In this document: one piece after another, positions 26,586 to 36,264 of the stretch | Numbering within the stretch: position 1 is the stretch's first letter | How the letters are laid out: every line of letters begins with the position of its first letter | DNA from: Ignavibacteriota bacterium | GTDB lineage: Bacteria > Bacteroidota > Ignavibacteria > Palsa-1295 | Reading direction: 5' to 3' | Length of the DNA: 46,791 nt | NCBI GenBank assembly: GCA_003151825.1 | Contig: PLYO01000019.1 | Location: 18,763-65,553 of the forward strand | Notes under the pieces: model-generated | What the model was told of the DNA's origin: nothing | The model's input: the letters and a program-made list of their open reading frames with translations, nothing else | Database searches by the model: none | Translations under genes and position numbers: made by a program

Positions 26586-28064
26586 TTAAGCTTGTCCTTT
26601 GCCTCGGAACATCATGTAACCCGTCCGGAAGAGGATTTTCACATCGAGCCGAAACGACATCGACTCGATATACATAAGATCGTACTTGACCCGTTGCCGA
26701 ACATCGTCAATGTTCTCATCGTACTTATCGACCATGGCCTGATACAGTCCCGTTACGCCGGGCCGCACGCGATGGCGACGGTTGTAATACGGAATTTCTT
26801 CGACTAATTGCCGAACAAAAAATTCGCGTTCGGGACGCGGGCCGACGAGCGACATATCACCCTTCAGCACGTTCCAAAGCTGCGGCACTTCATCTAAGTG
26901 CGATTTTCTCAGGAATCGTCCGAGCGGCGTCACGCGCGGGTCGTTTTTCGAAGCCCATTGCGGGCCGGCTTGCTCCGCATTCACGAACATCGAACGGAAT
27001 TTATAAATGCGAAAGCGTTTCCCATCTCTTCCGACGCGCTCCTGCGAATAAATGAGCGGGCCTTTCGAGGTCAGTTTGACGGCCAGCACGGTGGCAAGCA
27101 GTATCGGGCTTCCAAGCCCGATCAGCAGCAAACTAACTCCGACATCGAGCGTTCGTTTGGCTGCTTCTTCCCACGGGCGGAGCAAAACCGGATTCACGTC
27201 GATGAGCGGAAAGCCATAAATTTCTCGCGCGCGCGCCTGGCCGGAGACGATGTCGTAAAGATCGGGCACAATTTTGAGGCCGGCATTCGATTTCGATGCG
27301 CGCGCAATCACATCGATCAGCTTTTCGTGCTCATTAGAGCCGAGTGCAATCAGCACCTCCTTGATGCCATGCCGGTCGATGAGCATTTCGAGATCTTCGG
27401 TGGTACCAAGGTGCGGAATTTCGCGTACCTTCGGGGAGTGGCCGCGTTTACCATTGCGCTGCTCGACCGTGAAGGAAGCAGCGCCAGCACTGACGCCATT
27501 GGAAGAGGGATTTACGAAGCCGATGACATCATAACCCAAACGCGGATAATGCGCAACACGCGCCGCGAGATCGTGGGCCTTCTCCTGATCGCCGATCACG
27601 AGGGATGGCCGGGTGCCAACGCCCGACTCGAGCAGACGCCGCTGGCCATAACGAATGAGCGAACGGATGCCGATACAAAAGATCGCGGTGACAAACCAGT
27701 AGCTGATTCCCAGCACCCGTGGATCGTTCGCCGAGGGGCTTAGCGTATGGGTTGGATCCCACCAGATAAGGATCGACAGAAGGATGGTGCCGACGCCAAG
27801 CGTTTTCAGAATCGTGATAATCTCATCGAACGGTGCGCGAACATACCAGGGCCGATACAGTCCGAAAAAAACAAAAAGCACCATCCAAAAGAGATAAATC
27901 ACAATCGCCGACTGCGGCAAGAGCGCCGGCGTAAGATCGCTGGGCCCACGAGGAAAGAAAAACCATCCGGAATCGACGCGCAGCCAGTAAAACGCAAGCC
28001 ACGCCCCGTTCAACGCGATAAAGTCTCCCATAACCAGGAGTAGAAATTCCTTTCGCTGCGTCAT
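26586..28064 (-). CDS. Polyprenyl-phosphate sugar phosphotransferase starting the repeat unit (WbaP/WcaJ type)
   Basis: A 492-residue membrane enzyme that places the first sugar-1-phosphate on undecaprenyl phosphate. Start ATG 28064 was chosen because it overlaps the upstream stop by ATGA; the frame extends 25 codons further, into the preceding gene. Four or five N-terminal helices (to about residue 140) are followed by a CoA-binding/Rossmann-like part (SLVIGDQEKAHDLAARV). The catalytic domain has QERVG (341-345), KFRSM (355-359), LDEVPQ (390-395), LVGPRPER (406-413), and RPGVTGLYQ near the end. All catalytic motifs are intact. This is the probable initiating transferase of the polysaccharide. 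Confidence 0.95.
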   Translation of the reverse strand: MTQRKEFLLLVMGDFIALNGAWLAFYWLRVDSGWFFFPRGPSDLTPALLPQSAIVIYLFWMVLFVFFGLYRPWYVRAPFDEIITILKTLGVGTILLSILIWWDPTHTLSPSANDPRVLGISYWFVTAIFCIGIRSLIRYGQRRLLESGVGTRPSLVIGDQEKAHDLAARVAHYPRLGYDVIGFVNPSSNGVSAGAASFTVEQRNGKRGHSPKVREIPHLGTTEDLEMLIDRHGIKEVLIALGSNEHEKLIDVIARASKSNAGLKIVPDLYDIVSGQARAREIYGFPLIDVNPVLLRPWEEAAKRTLDVGVSLLLIGLGSPILLATVLAVKLTSKGPLIYSQERVGRDGKRFRIYKFRSMFVNAEQAGPQWASKNDPRVTPLGRFLRKSHLDEVPQLWNVLKGDMSLVGPRPEREFFVRQLVEEIPYYNRRHRVRPGVTGLYQAMVDKYDENIDDVRQRVKYDLMYIESMSFRLDVKILFRTGYMMFRGKGQA

Positions 28065-29287
28065 GAGTGGAGGGCCTCCTCGCGCACGAGCGGATCGTTC
28101 AAAGGCATCATTACCCGAACTCGGGTCGATGGTGTCCAAAGAGGTTTTTCTCGTCTAAAGACAAATCGAAGAAGGCCGACGCCAAAGGCCACATTCATAA
28201 TCGCGAACCAATAGACATGGCTGAGGATCGGCAGCGGGCGGTGTAAAACATTCAGCAACAGTCCCGCAATAATGAGCAGAAGTCCGGCTGCCTCAGCCAG
28301 TATAAGTGGTCGTACCCAAAATGTGGAATCCTCACGGAGCAACACGACCACGCTTGCAACCATAAGCACGGCAAAGGCGAAGGGCGCGAGCCAACGCAGC
28401 AACTTATGCGACCAGAGCATCACAGCGGGCCAGCCGCTGCTTGGCGAGAGAAGACGGGGAAAATGCAAGAGCGTCGCAACCCCGCGCGCTGCGAAACGCG
28501 CCTTGCGCTGAAATTCTTCGGTCATCGAGCGCCCGAAGTGTTCCCGCGCAGTCGCCGTCCGTTCGAAGACCATCCGTTTCTGGGCCTGAATGATAGTGAG
28601 CGCAATATACAATTCATCACAAATAGGCTCATCCGGGAGCTCACTCCAGAGACTGTGGCGGATACTATAATGGCCTCCGAAAATCCCAACGGTCGAATGA
28701 AGGCTGGCTTCGTCCATGCGAAGCCGGTTCTCGACGGACATATAGTATTGCTCGGAGCCCAGCGGTTCCGATCGGATCCCCTCTTCGCCAGAAAGTAGAA
28801 GGTTACCCGCAACCCCACCCAGCGTAGCGTCCGCATAGTGGCGCGCATGGCACTGGAGGCAGGGCGGATCGAGCGTCACATCTGCATCGGTGAAGAATAA
28901 TAACTCACCGTGTGCTCGGGACACAAGGTCATTAACGACGGCAATTTTTCCGCGCCGCTGATGGAACGAATAGTAAGTAAGCTGAGGATGCGCCAGAGCA
29001 AACTCACGAATTAGAGAATCCGTCCGGTCGGTCGAGCCGTCAGAACCAACCAAAATCTCCACCGCGTCTTGGGGGTAAACGAGCGATGTCAGGGCTTCCA
29101 GACACTGAGGGAGGACAGCTTCCTCATTATAAACAGCAAGGATGATGGAAAAAGATGGGCGAATCCGGTCATCGGTTTCCCACGTCCGGCCCATGCGAGT
29201 GCTCCAAAAACGCATAAGGATTGGATAGAGCACGTATGCATACGCTACGAGCCCCACGCAAGCCACAATCGTAATGAGTTCTATCAT
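28061..29287 (-). CDS. Membrane GT2 glycosyltransferase (processive, cellulose/hyaluronan-synthase-like)
   Basis: A 408-residue protein with an N-terminal helix (ITIVACVGLVAYAYVLYPIL), a cytoplasmic GT2 domain and about three C-terminal helices. GT2 motifs are SIILAVYNEEAVLP, GSDGSTDRT, the DxD in FFTDADV, CDELYIAL at the TED-like catalytic base position, and QRKARFAARG at the QxxRW-like position. The domain layout fits processive or single-addition membrane GT2 enzymes such as IcaA. The catalytic base and acceptor motifs are variant, so processivity is unproven. Its stop overlaps the start of the initiating transferase. Confidence 0.88.
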   Translation of the reverse strand: MIELITIVACVGLVAYAYVLYPILMRFWSTRMGRTWETDDRIRPSFSIILAVYNEEAVLPQCLEALTSLVYPQDAVEILVGSDGSTDRTDSLIREFALAHPQLTYYSFHQRRGKIAVVNDLVSRAHGELLFFTDADVTLDPPCLQCHARHYADATLGGVAGNLLLSGEEGIRSEPLGSEQYYMSVENRLRMDEASLHSTVGIFGGHYSIRHSLWSELPDEPICDELYIALTIIQAQKRMVFERTATAREHFGRSMTEEFQRKARFAARGVATLLHFPRLLSPSSGWPAVMLWSHKLLRWLAPFAFAVLMVASVVVLLREDSTFWVRPLILAEAAGLLLIIAGLLLNVLHRPLPILSHVYWFAIMNVAFGVGLLRFVFRREKPLWTPSTRVRVMMPLNDPLVREEALHS

Positions 29288-29306
29288 GTATAGAATTTAA
29301 TGCCTG

Positions 29307-30521
29307 TTAAGCCGCATTGGAAGAAAAAAGCAAGGATCGATAGAGTGCTATAAAATCCATTCCAATTTTTTCCCAGCTATAGGCTTCCATAACCAGCTTC
29401 CTTGCGGATTCACCCAGCCTGCGGCGCAATTCCGCATTGGAGAGTAATTCCACCACCCCGGTGGCGAAGGCTTCAGCTCCGTCACGAATTAGGAGGTGGG
29501 TTCCGTTACGAGCCATATTTCCTTCTGCGCCAATAGAAGTCGATACAATAGCTTTTCCACTTGAAAAGCCTTCTAATAGCTTCAGCCTCATGCCGCCTCC
29601 GATTCTGAGTGGCACCACCAAAACCGCAGAACGGGCTAAATAGTCGCGCACATCGGGGACACGGCCATGGATTTGTACGGAGTTTCTAAAGTGTTTCACA
29701 TAAGGCAAAATTCGGCCTTCAGCAGCTCCAACAATGTGGAAAATGGTCGATGGACGCTTTGATAGGATTATTGGAAAAATTGCATCGAGAAAAAAGCGTG
29801 TGGCGTCGTAATTCGGATCCCAGGAAAGTGTACCTAATGAGATAATCGAATTCGGATCCTCTGGAGTGTCGGTCGGATGAAAATAGTTGGTATCGACACC
29901 AGCAGGGATAATTTTGAAATTACCGTCGGGCGCGACCTCTTTCATCGCCGCGACGTCTTCCGTGCTGATCGCCGCAACCGCATCGAAATTTCTGAAAAAT
30001 CGCGCTTCCTCGAGCTTTAGCCGTTTGCCGTGTGTCCGAGCGAGGAAGCTTTTGATGGGATTCGTTTCTGTTTCGGCAAAGCGTTCATAGATCATGGACT
30101 CGAAATTATTTTCGCGGAGTACGATCGGCAAGCCAAATGTTTCCTTGATCCACAACCCATAGCGGCCCATATGAGCGTGGTCTATATGTGCTATGTCAAA
30201 TTTTTCTCTTTCGACAACGCTCCGCACGAGCGTGAACATTTCCGCCGTCATGCGCCGGTCGATAGGATATGCGCCACGAAGCATCGTGCGAGCGAGAACG
30301 AGCCAACGCGGAGGCAATGGCTTGGAAACCAAATGAACCTTCGCGTATTTGGAAAGTTCTCGTACTGCCTCCTCGGTTTCTTGAGGGGAATCGAGCGGAT
30401 AGGTAAGCAGCGTGACTTCATGCCCCAAATCCGACAGGCTCTTTGTGATATTATATACCGCGATCGCTCCGCCATCGGTGAGCGGCCACGGCATGCGGGG
30501 GGTGAGTTGGAGGATGTTCAT
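29307..30521 (-). CDS. GT4 glycosyltransferase
   Basis: A 404-residue GT-B fold enzyme. The N-terminal half starts ILQLTPRMPWPLTDGGAIAV with the Gly-rich acceptor loop. FDIAHIDHAHMGRYG and AISTEDVAAMKE are typical of the PslH/WbpY-like GT4 group. The donor half has PAGVDTNYF, IISLGTLSWDPNYDA, PLRIGGGMRLKLLEGFSSGK and a terminal SWEKIGMDFIALY. The E-x7-E region (EGFSSGKAIVSTSIGAEG) is present in slightly altered form. It probably transfers a hexose with retention during repeat-unit assembly; donor and linkage are unknown. Confidence 0.92.
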   Translation of the reverse strand: MNILQLTPRMPWPLTDGGAIAVYNITKSLSDLGHEVTLLTYPLDSPQETEEAVRELSKYAKVHLVSKPLPPRWLVLARTMLRGAYPIDRRMTAEMFTLVRSVVEREKFDIAHIDHAHMGRYGLWIKETFGLPIVLRENNFESMIYERFAETETNPIKSFLARTHGKRLKLEEARFFRNFDAVAAISTEDVAAMKEVAPDGNFKIIPAGVDTNYFHPTDTPEDPNSIISLGTLSWDPNYDATRFFLDAIFPIILSKRPSTIFHIVGAAEGRILPYVKHFRNSVQIHGRVPDVRDYLARSAVLVVPLRIGGGMRLKLLEGFSSGKAIVSTSIGAEGNMARNGTHLLIRDGAEAFATGVVELLSNAELRRRLGESARKLVMEAYSWEKIGMDFIALYRSLLFSSNAA

Positions 30522-30529
30522 TGAGGGAA

Positions 30530-32164
30530 CTAATCAGCGCGAAAGGACATGATGGAATTTCGTTTCAAAAGCATAAAACTACGGGTCGAGTCGCTATAGT
30601 CAAGCCGTTGAAAGAAATGACAAATATCCTTCCACGAAAGTCCCTTTTGATAATTTTCAATCCAGTAAACCGATTCCGCAGGCGAATTGCAAAGAAGTGT
30701 CCGGCTTACCCAGACATCACCGCCGCGATGCCATGTAAAGAGTGCGGCGTTCTCGAAGCGGTTTTTCCAGAATCGGGCAGTATCATCTCCGATTGCAACG
30801 ATGGGGAATAGCTGTAGCCGGCTCGATTGATTGAATGTGTCAAAGGGGTGAACGCCCTGGAAATTAAAGAGGTCATCCTGAATCGAAAGGACAGATACGA
30901 TAGAAGAATCGTTCAATCGAGGCCATATTTCCTCGATCTGAGCATCTATCGCTTTTTCACGATTGTCAATGGTGGTTGACCACAAAGCATTTACATTAAC
31001 GGCAAAGGTTACAATGAGGACAATTCCAAAAAACAATTTGACATATCGGGGACCCGAGTCGAATCCCAAAGATAGGAGAATAAATAAAAATGGGAATAGC
31101 GGCATGTGCCGCTCTAGCGCTGCACCATCCCATAGGAACGAAAGAATCAATACGGGAATGAATCCAGCAGCCAAAAAAATAAGGAATCTTCGAACCGGCC
31201 TTCGACGCCAAACATACCAAATCGAAACAATTAGAAACAGATAAAAGAGCACTAACTTCCATAGCCCCAATGAGGTTAACGTTGAGATTGAAACAGGGTT
31301 CAGCGGATCGTGGTAGAGAAATCGCTTTACATACAGCCCATCGTTCCCAAGATAGAACAATGTTTTAGGAAGACCAAATAAAGTGCGAATCGGGCCAGCA
31401 CTGGGGGCAGCGCCCGCTGCGCGGAATGCCCATTTGGAAAAGGCATCCCAGGAGAACAGGTGAAGATGCCAAACAACCGGCAATAGAAGCAAGGCTGCCA
31501 TAACGCCGCATAAGGTTCCCAATTTCAGGGAGTTCACGACATGGTCACGTCGCAATCCATAGAGCAAAGGCCGGGCAAAAACAGCAGCGGGTAAGGCAAG
31601 AACATAGGGCAGCCACAAAAGCGGCGCAATGGCCAATAGCGCGGCGGCGAGTATTCGATTGGCGAGTTCCGATTTTGCATCGATTCGTGCAGCATAATAA
31701 AGACCTATAATGAGTACGCTTAACCCAGCCTGATAACTCGTTGCGGTTTGGCTGAAGTTTAGCACGCATTGAGAAATGACATAGAGAATCGCCGCGAATT
31801 GAACGGAAGATTCCGAAATAGGGAAGAGTCTCAGAAGTTTATAGAGATAAAAGATCCCTGCAATCGTCAGCACAAACACCACAAGAATGAGCGAAGCGCT
31901 GATTTGAGCGAAGGAACTGTTCCCGACAAAAAGAGCCAGTAACGGACCGATCGCGCGATGCACGATTTCTCCGATAGGTCGCCAAAGTGTGTGACCGGCT
32001 ACCAGAAAATGAGACGCTGGCCTACCCGCCTCGTGGTCCATAATCGTATGAACATACTCATAGGAATCTTCATAATTATTCGGCCGAGTAATAGCCACTA
32101 AAGCCACCCACAGGAGAATAGCGGGATAAGTGAGCGCGATTTTTTTTAAAGAAGCAATTGACAT
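30530..32164 (-). CDS. Polytopic membrane glycosyltransferase-like protein (GT-C type)
   Basis: A 544-residue protein from ATG 32164 (MSIASLKKIALTY); 35 further codons are open upstream but overlap the preceding gene. About 10-12 membrane helices are visible. The first large extracytoplasmic loop carries an acidic motif in RPNNYEDSYEYVHTI, at the place of the D/E catalytic pair of GT-C enzymes. The C-terminal part is a soluble domain of about 150 residues. A role adding sugars from polyprenyl-phosphate donors on the outer face of the membrane is likely but unproven. It could instead be an unrelated polysaccharide membrane protein. It lies 5 bp after the GT39-like gene. Confidence 0.75.
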   Translation of the reverse strand: MSIASLKKIALTYPAILLWVALVAITRPNNYEDSYEYVHTIMDHEAGRPASHFLVAGHTLWRPIGEIVHRAIGPLLALFVGNSSFAQISASLILVVFVLTIAGIFYLYKLLRLFPISESSVQFAAILYVISQCVLNFSQTATSYQAGLSVLIIGLYYAARIDAKSELANRILAAALLAIAPLLWLPYVLALPAAVFARPLLYGLRRDHVVNSLKLGTLCGVMAALLLLPVVWHLHLFSWDAFSKWAFRAAGAAPSAGPIRTLFGLPKTLFYLGNDGLYVKRFLYHDPLNPVSISTLTSLGLWKLVLFYLFLIVSIWYVWRRRPVRRFLIFLAAGFIPVLILSFLWDGAALERHMPLFPFLFILLSLGFDSGPRYVKLFFGIVLIVTFAVNVNALWSTTIDNREKAIDAQIEEIWPRLNDSSIVSVLSIQDDLFNFQGVHPFDTFNQSSRLQLFPIVAIGDDTARFWKNRFENAALFTWHRGGDVWVSRTLLCNSPAESVYWIENYQKGLSWKDICHFFQRLDYSDSTRSFMLLKRNSIMSFRAD

Positions 32165-32169
32165 GGTTA

Positions 32170-33753
32170 TTATGGAGTCCTTCTGAACACTTGAAATACC
32201 CCGAACGTCGTATCGTATCGGTACGAAGTGGAAAGTAGGCTGTCGAATCCTGCAAGGTAATGCAGGCAATCGTCATAAACGTCCTTAACGTAGGCGAACC
32301 TCATTCCTCTTGCTAACACAATAAATCCTGGCTTCGATTGACATAATGTGTCCATATACGTCCGTTGCCACTCGATCTGGTAGTCGGTAAACTCTGGTTT
32401 TCCTTTTCCGTAGCCATTCAGCCGAAGTGCTAAGGGTGTGAAAGTAGTATATGGACCGACGAGAGAATCAACATGCAGGCTCAGAAGTGGATCGAAAGAA
32501 CAGACGGCCACTCGGTTGTTACCGTTTTTATGCTGGTGCAAAAATGACAGAAGACGGGATTCTTGTTCGGCTCCCCATCTCGGATCATTGTTTCGGATCT
32601 CGTAAGTGAACCGAAATGGATTGACTCCTTGTAGCAGACCAAGAGCGAATGCAATCGGAGTCTTTGGATTGAACGTGATAACCGTGCAGAGAAAACAGCA
32701 GACGAGCATTGCATAATGCCGCCGCACTGGCATTCTGATTTTGTTGATAATGCGCTCGATTCCTATCGCAGTAAGTGGTATCAAAAACATAAAAAATGGC
32801 GCGTATTGATACCGAATGAACTTGTCCATCAAAAGTATGACAAGAAGGGCCGAAGTCAGGCAGATCAAGTATAGTGACATCATTCGAACCGATGGTTTGT
32901 GGATCACAAATGTTGACGGGAGCGATTGAGACGGTAAGACGGCTAAGAAAGCAAAAATTATCATGAATCCGTTACGCAGCAGTTCCCACCAAAAGGATCC
33001 CATCGACGGGAGGTGAGTATATAAATCAAGATTGAAAAGTATGGATGACGAGTAGAATGAGGAAAGGCCATTTGGTATGGTACTATAATAGAGAGCCGTG
33101 AGGGACAGAGGAACGAGGCCAAATGCTATAAAACAAATCGCCAATGGGATTGCATGGATGGACAGGCGCAGGTCCTCATTCAGTAGAAAATAGATCCCAA
33201 AAATCCCTAGAAAAAACACTGAGGTCGGTCGCATGAGGATCGCGAGCCCAACGATCAATCCTGCAGTCGCATTAAGCGTAAAACGGCTTGCGGTCGAAGC
33301 AGCTTGACGCTCCAGAATCCAAAAGGCCAAAAACACCTCCATAGTGCAATAGATATCGAGTTCCGTATAATTGCTCGGACCGGCAGTAACGTAATACAGC
33401 ACATACAAGACAGCCGCGAGAGCGGCTGTATGGGGTGCAAGCCAGCGAAGCAGAAAACGGTAAAAAAAAGCGACAAAGAGCAACTCTACGAATACATCGA
33501 AAAGTCGAAGCCCGATATCGGTCGGACCGAAAAGAAGGATTGCCAGAGCTTGAAGATAGACCATCCCTGGAAAATTATGCGCCCAGCTTCCCAAATAGGG
33601 AATTTTTCCAGACTGCACTAACCGTAGCGCCATTGACTGATAGATAGCGTTGTCGGAATTGAGAGGTTCCATCACAACTATCGTTAACAATAGGGTGGAT
33701 ATTAGGAGAACGCCCCAAAGCTTAGTCTCTCGATGATTCATAAAGGGTTTCAT
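32170..33753 (-). CDS. GT39/ArnT-like membrane glycosyltransferase
   Basis: A 527-residue polytopic protein. The first loop contains EPLNSDNAIYQSMALRLVQSG and FPGMVYLQALAILLFGPTDI, matching the family's conserved extracytoplasmic region with its acidic residue. About 11 helices follow, then a C-terminal soluble domain of about 150 residues beginning near NNDPRWGAEQES. These GT-C enzymes use polyprenyl-phosphate-linked sugars, consistent with the polyprenyl-phosphate sugar synthase in the same block. Start ATG 33753; a second ATG at 33741 is equally plausible. Acceptor is unknown. Confidence 0.82.
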   Translation of the reverse strand: MKPFMNHRETKLWGVLLISTLLLTIVVMEPLNSDNAIYQSMALRLVQSGKIPYLGSWAHNFPGMVYLQALAILLFGPTDIGLRLFDVFVELLFVAFFYRFLLRWLAPHTAALAAVLYVLYYVTAGPSNYTELDIYCTMEVFLAFWILERQAASTASRFTLNATAGLIVGLAILMRPTSVFFLGIFGIYFLLNEDLRLSIHAIPLAICFIAFGLVPLSLTALYYSTIPNGLSSFYSSSILFNLDLYTHLPSMGSFWWELLRNGFMIIFAFLAVLPSQSLPSTFVIHKPSVRMMSLYLICLTSALLVILLMDKFIRYQYAPFFMFLIPLTAIGIERIINKIRMPVRRHYAMLVCCFLCTVITFNPKTPIAFALGLLQGVNPFRFTYEIRNNDPRWGAEQESRLLSFLHQHKNGNNRVAVCSFDPLLSLHVDSLVGPYTTFTPLALRLNGYGKGKPEFTDYQIEWQRTYMDTLCQSKPGFIVLARGMRFAYVKDVYDDCLHYLAGFDSLLSTSYRYDTTFGVFQVFRRTP

Positions 33754-33766
33754 TAGTGACTGATAT

Positions 33767-34735
33767 TTATGCCCACCGAAAGAGAAATAGATAGAATCGA
33801 CCTAATTTGACTGTTTGGCTCCAAGTCAATTTCGGCTTGTAATCCCCAAATGGTTTAATTCCTTGAAAGCCGTCAATTAGGCCGCGTGTATTCCTCTGCC
33901 ATGTCCTCGTGTGCATGATCATGGAAAGAATCCGGCGGAGAAGTAAAAGCGTGAGGAGTGGAGCGGCAGGAATGAGCGGCCAATGCTTCGCAATCATCCA
34001 TATTAGATGACGAGAATTTGCATAAGCACGCAATCCTGATTGTCGTGTTGTAGAAACAAAATGCAACGTTAGAAACCACGGACACAAGAAAATTTGCATT
34101 CCCTTCCCGAAAAATTGAAGTCCAAGTTCCATCCCCTCACTATATACAAGGAAAGAAGGGTCGTATCCATCGACTTTTTTCAAGGAATCAAGCCTAAAGC
34201 AAACGCCACCCTCCACGACAAAAATTCCTTCGAATCCTAATTCCTCCATTTTGTTCAAAGAATAAATCTCCCAGCCTTCCGTTTCCATTAATCCTGTGAG
34301 GGGCCGGTAATAAGCCGTACTCAGCGCATCGATGTCCGGGTATTTTTCCATGTGCTGTATGATGCGCAGCACCATTGCAGGAGTTCCCGGGCAGGTATCG
34401 TCGTCGAAATGGAAGAGGTATTTGCCGCGCGCCATCGGCGTCATAAAGTTTCGAGCTGAAACGCCGGCGTTTTCGCCAACTTCATGGATTCGAACTTGCG
34501 GATATTCTGAGCGGATCATTTCTAGGCTTCCGTCCGTCGAGCCGTTATCGACAACGATGATTTCATAATTCGGATACTGCACGGCACGCGTCAGAACATC
34601 GAGTGTTTGGCGCAATTCTGTGCATCGATTATAGTTGAGCACACCGAGCGTTACCAATGGCAGCGCAGGGTCGTTCCATTCCTTTTCGGGAACGGACCAC
34701 TGCTCGCGCGTCCAGGGATTCCACTTGAATTTCAT
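33767..34735 (-). CDS. GT2 glycosyltransferase (rhamnosyltransferase-like)
   Basis: A 322-residue enzyme. Motifs are LVTLGVLNYNRCTEL, IIVVDNGSTDGSLEM, the DxD equivalent in YLFHFDDDTCPG, and SLNKMEELGFEGIFVVEGG. A likely membrane-associating hydrophobic segment LIPAAPLLTLLLLRRIL lies near the C-terminus. It uses a nucleotide sugar on the cytoplasmic side to extend the repeat unit. Its ATG overlaps the flippase stop by ATGA. Confidence 0.9.
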   Translation of the reverse strand: MKFKWNPWTREQWSVPEKEWNDPALPLVTLGVLNYNRCTELRQTLDVLTRAVQYPNYEIIVVDNGSTDGSLEMIRSEYPQVRIHEVGENAGVSARNFMTPMARGKYLFHFDDDTCPGTPAMVLRIIQHMEKYPDIDALSTAYYRPLTGLMETEGWEIYSLNKMEELGFEGIFVVEGGVCFRLDSLKKVDGYDPSFLVYSEGMELGLQFFGKGMQIFLCPWFLTLHFVSTTRQSGLRAYANSRHLIWMIAKHWPLIPAAPLLTLLLLRRILSMIMHTRTWQRNTRGLIDGFQGIKPFGDYKPKLTWSQTVKLGRFYLFLFRWA

Positions 34736-36264
34736 GCGCTCGTATTATCGGATGGACGGCGGATTCGTTTCACGAGAGAGATAACTTCTTTCATCGGGAG
34801 CACATGCGTAAAATGAATTACAAAGAAATAAACTGCCAGCATCGTGATTGCGGAAAGAATCTCACCTATAGAAAATGCTCGCAGGGCCCAGAATGCTCCG
34901 AGGGCTGAACATGCCGCAATCCCGGCTTTTGCAAACGCCGATGCAAAACGGCGTGAATCGAGATGTCCGGTGTTTCGGGAAAGCCAGATCATGGTCCCTG
35001 CGCCAAGTGTCACCGCAATCAGTTTTGATGCCATGGCTCCTGTCGCACCATTAGCGGGGATGAGGATCAGATCCCCAACGATGACCGCTACCATGCAGAT
35101 GCCTGCATTTGCAGTCATAAACCAAGTATAACCTGCCGCAATGCTAAGGTCCATCAGCAAGGTTCCGATAAAGATCGGAATGAGCATCCAGCCCGTCCAA
35201 ATAAGGAGTGGGCTTGCGGAGGCATATTTAGTGCCGAGCATGAGCGGCACGATCTGGCTGGAAAGTGCAGTCACGGTGAGCGCAATAGCCACACCGATAA
35301 CAAGGAGCAGGCGGAGCGAAATGCTGGTCATTTGCTGAGCGCGGAAGTGGTCTGCACGGCGAAGGAGCTTCGTGAGTTCCGGCGAGGTAACAGCAGCAAG
35401 CACGAGCGAAAAGGGCGCCATTGCCGCACTTAAACGCATAGTGGCGCCATAACTCGACACTTCCAAAGGTGTACTTAACTTATCGAGAAGCAGATTGTCG
35501 ATTTGTGTATGGATGGTAAGGAATGCCGTTCCAAGCGCGAGTGGCAGCGAAGCCTGCAACAGGCTGTGCATTGTCGCCCAGGCCGCTCGAATACAAATAT
35601 GCTCTCGGCGAGCCCACATCACGATCGAACGGGTAAGCAGGAGGAATCCCGGAACATTCGAGAGCGTGTAAATCCATACTACTTCTTCGAGATGGACGTG
35701 CCGATAGGTTGCGAACACCATGAGCGCGGCAAATGCCATAGCATCGAAGAGCGTGAACCACGCGGCAATATAATATTTTCCGCGCCCACGCAAGACCGCT
35801 TCGCCGACCGAGCGCACGATGAGGATTCGCGAAGAGATCACGAGGGTCAGCAGCAAGATGGACATTGTTTTTACCTCGGTCGAGGCATAGAGCATCGGAG
35901 CGATGAGAAATAGCAATCCAGCAACGATCAGGGAGAGCAAAATTCGAAGCACGAGCGCGCTCCCGAGCAAGAGGCCGCGCCGATCATCGCGGCCGACGGA
36001 AACATCTTCTTCCGCTTCGGCAAACAGCCGTGTAAAAAGTGAATTCATTCCCAAATCCGCGACGATTGCAAGAATTCCGACAAAGCTGATTGAAACCGTG
36101 AAGATGGCATACTCTGCCCGCGAAAGCAGCCGCGCGATAAGCAGTTGCCCGATGAAAAGACAGCCGTATCCGAGCACATTCAGCGCGAACGCGGAAACCG
36201 CTCCGCGTATAAGCTGACTGGCTGCGGAAGAACGTGGCACCGTGGCTGTCAAGGTTTCGCTCAT
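34732..36264 (-). CDS. wzx: Polysaccharide flippase (Wzx/MATE-like, PST family)
   Basis: A 510-residue protein from ATG 36264, which overlaps the upstream polymerase stop by ATGA; the frame begins three codons earlier. About 14 helices are visible. The N-terminal SAFALNVLGYGCLFIGQLLIARLLSRAEYAIFTV is the typical Polysacc_synt signature (G(L)GxL...ARxLGxxxYG-like). It flips lipid-linked repeat units across the inner membrane and works with the Wzy polymerase beside it. Confidence 0.92.
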   Translation of the reverse strand: MSETLTATVPRSSAASQLIRGAVSAFALNVLGYGCLFIGQLLIARLLSRAEYAIFTVSISFVGILAIVADLGMNSLFTRLFAEAEEDVSVGRDDRRGLLLGSALVLRILLSLIVAGLLFLIAPMLYASTEVKTMSILLLTLVISSRILIVRSVGEAVLRGRGKYYIAAWFTLFDAMAFAALMVFATYRHVHLEEVVWIYTLSNVPGFLLLTRSIVMWARREHICIRAAWATMHSLLQASLPLALGTAFLTIHTQIDNLLLDKLSTPLEVSSYGATMRLSAAMAPFSLVLAAVTSPELTKLLRRADHFRAQQMTSISLRLLLVIGVAIALTVTALSSQIVPLMLGTKYASASPLLIWTGWMLIPIFIGTLLMDLSIAAGYTWFMTANAGICMVAVIVGDLILIPANGATGAMASKLIAVTLGAGTMIWLSRNTGHLDSRRFASAFAKAGIAACSALGAFWALRAFSIGEILSAITMLAVYFFVIHFTHVLPMKEVISLVKRIRRPSDNTSA

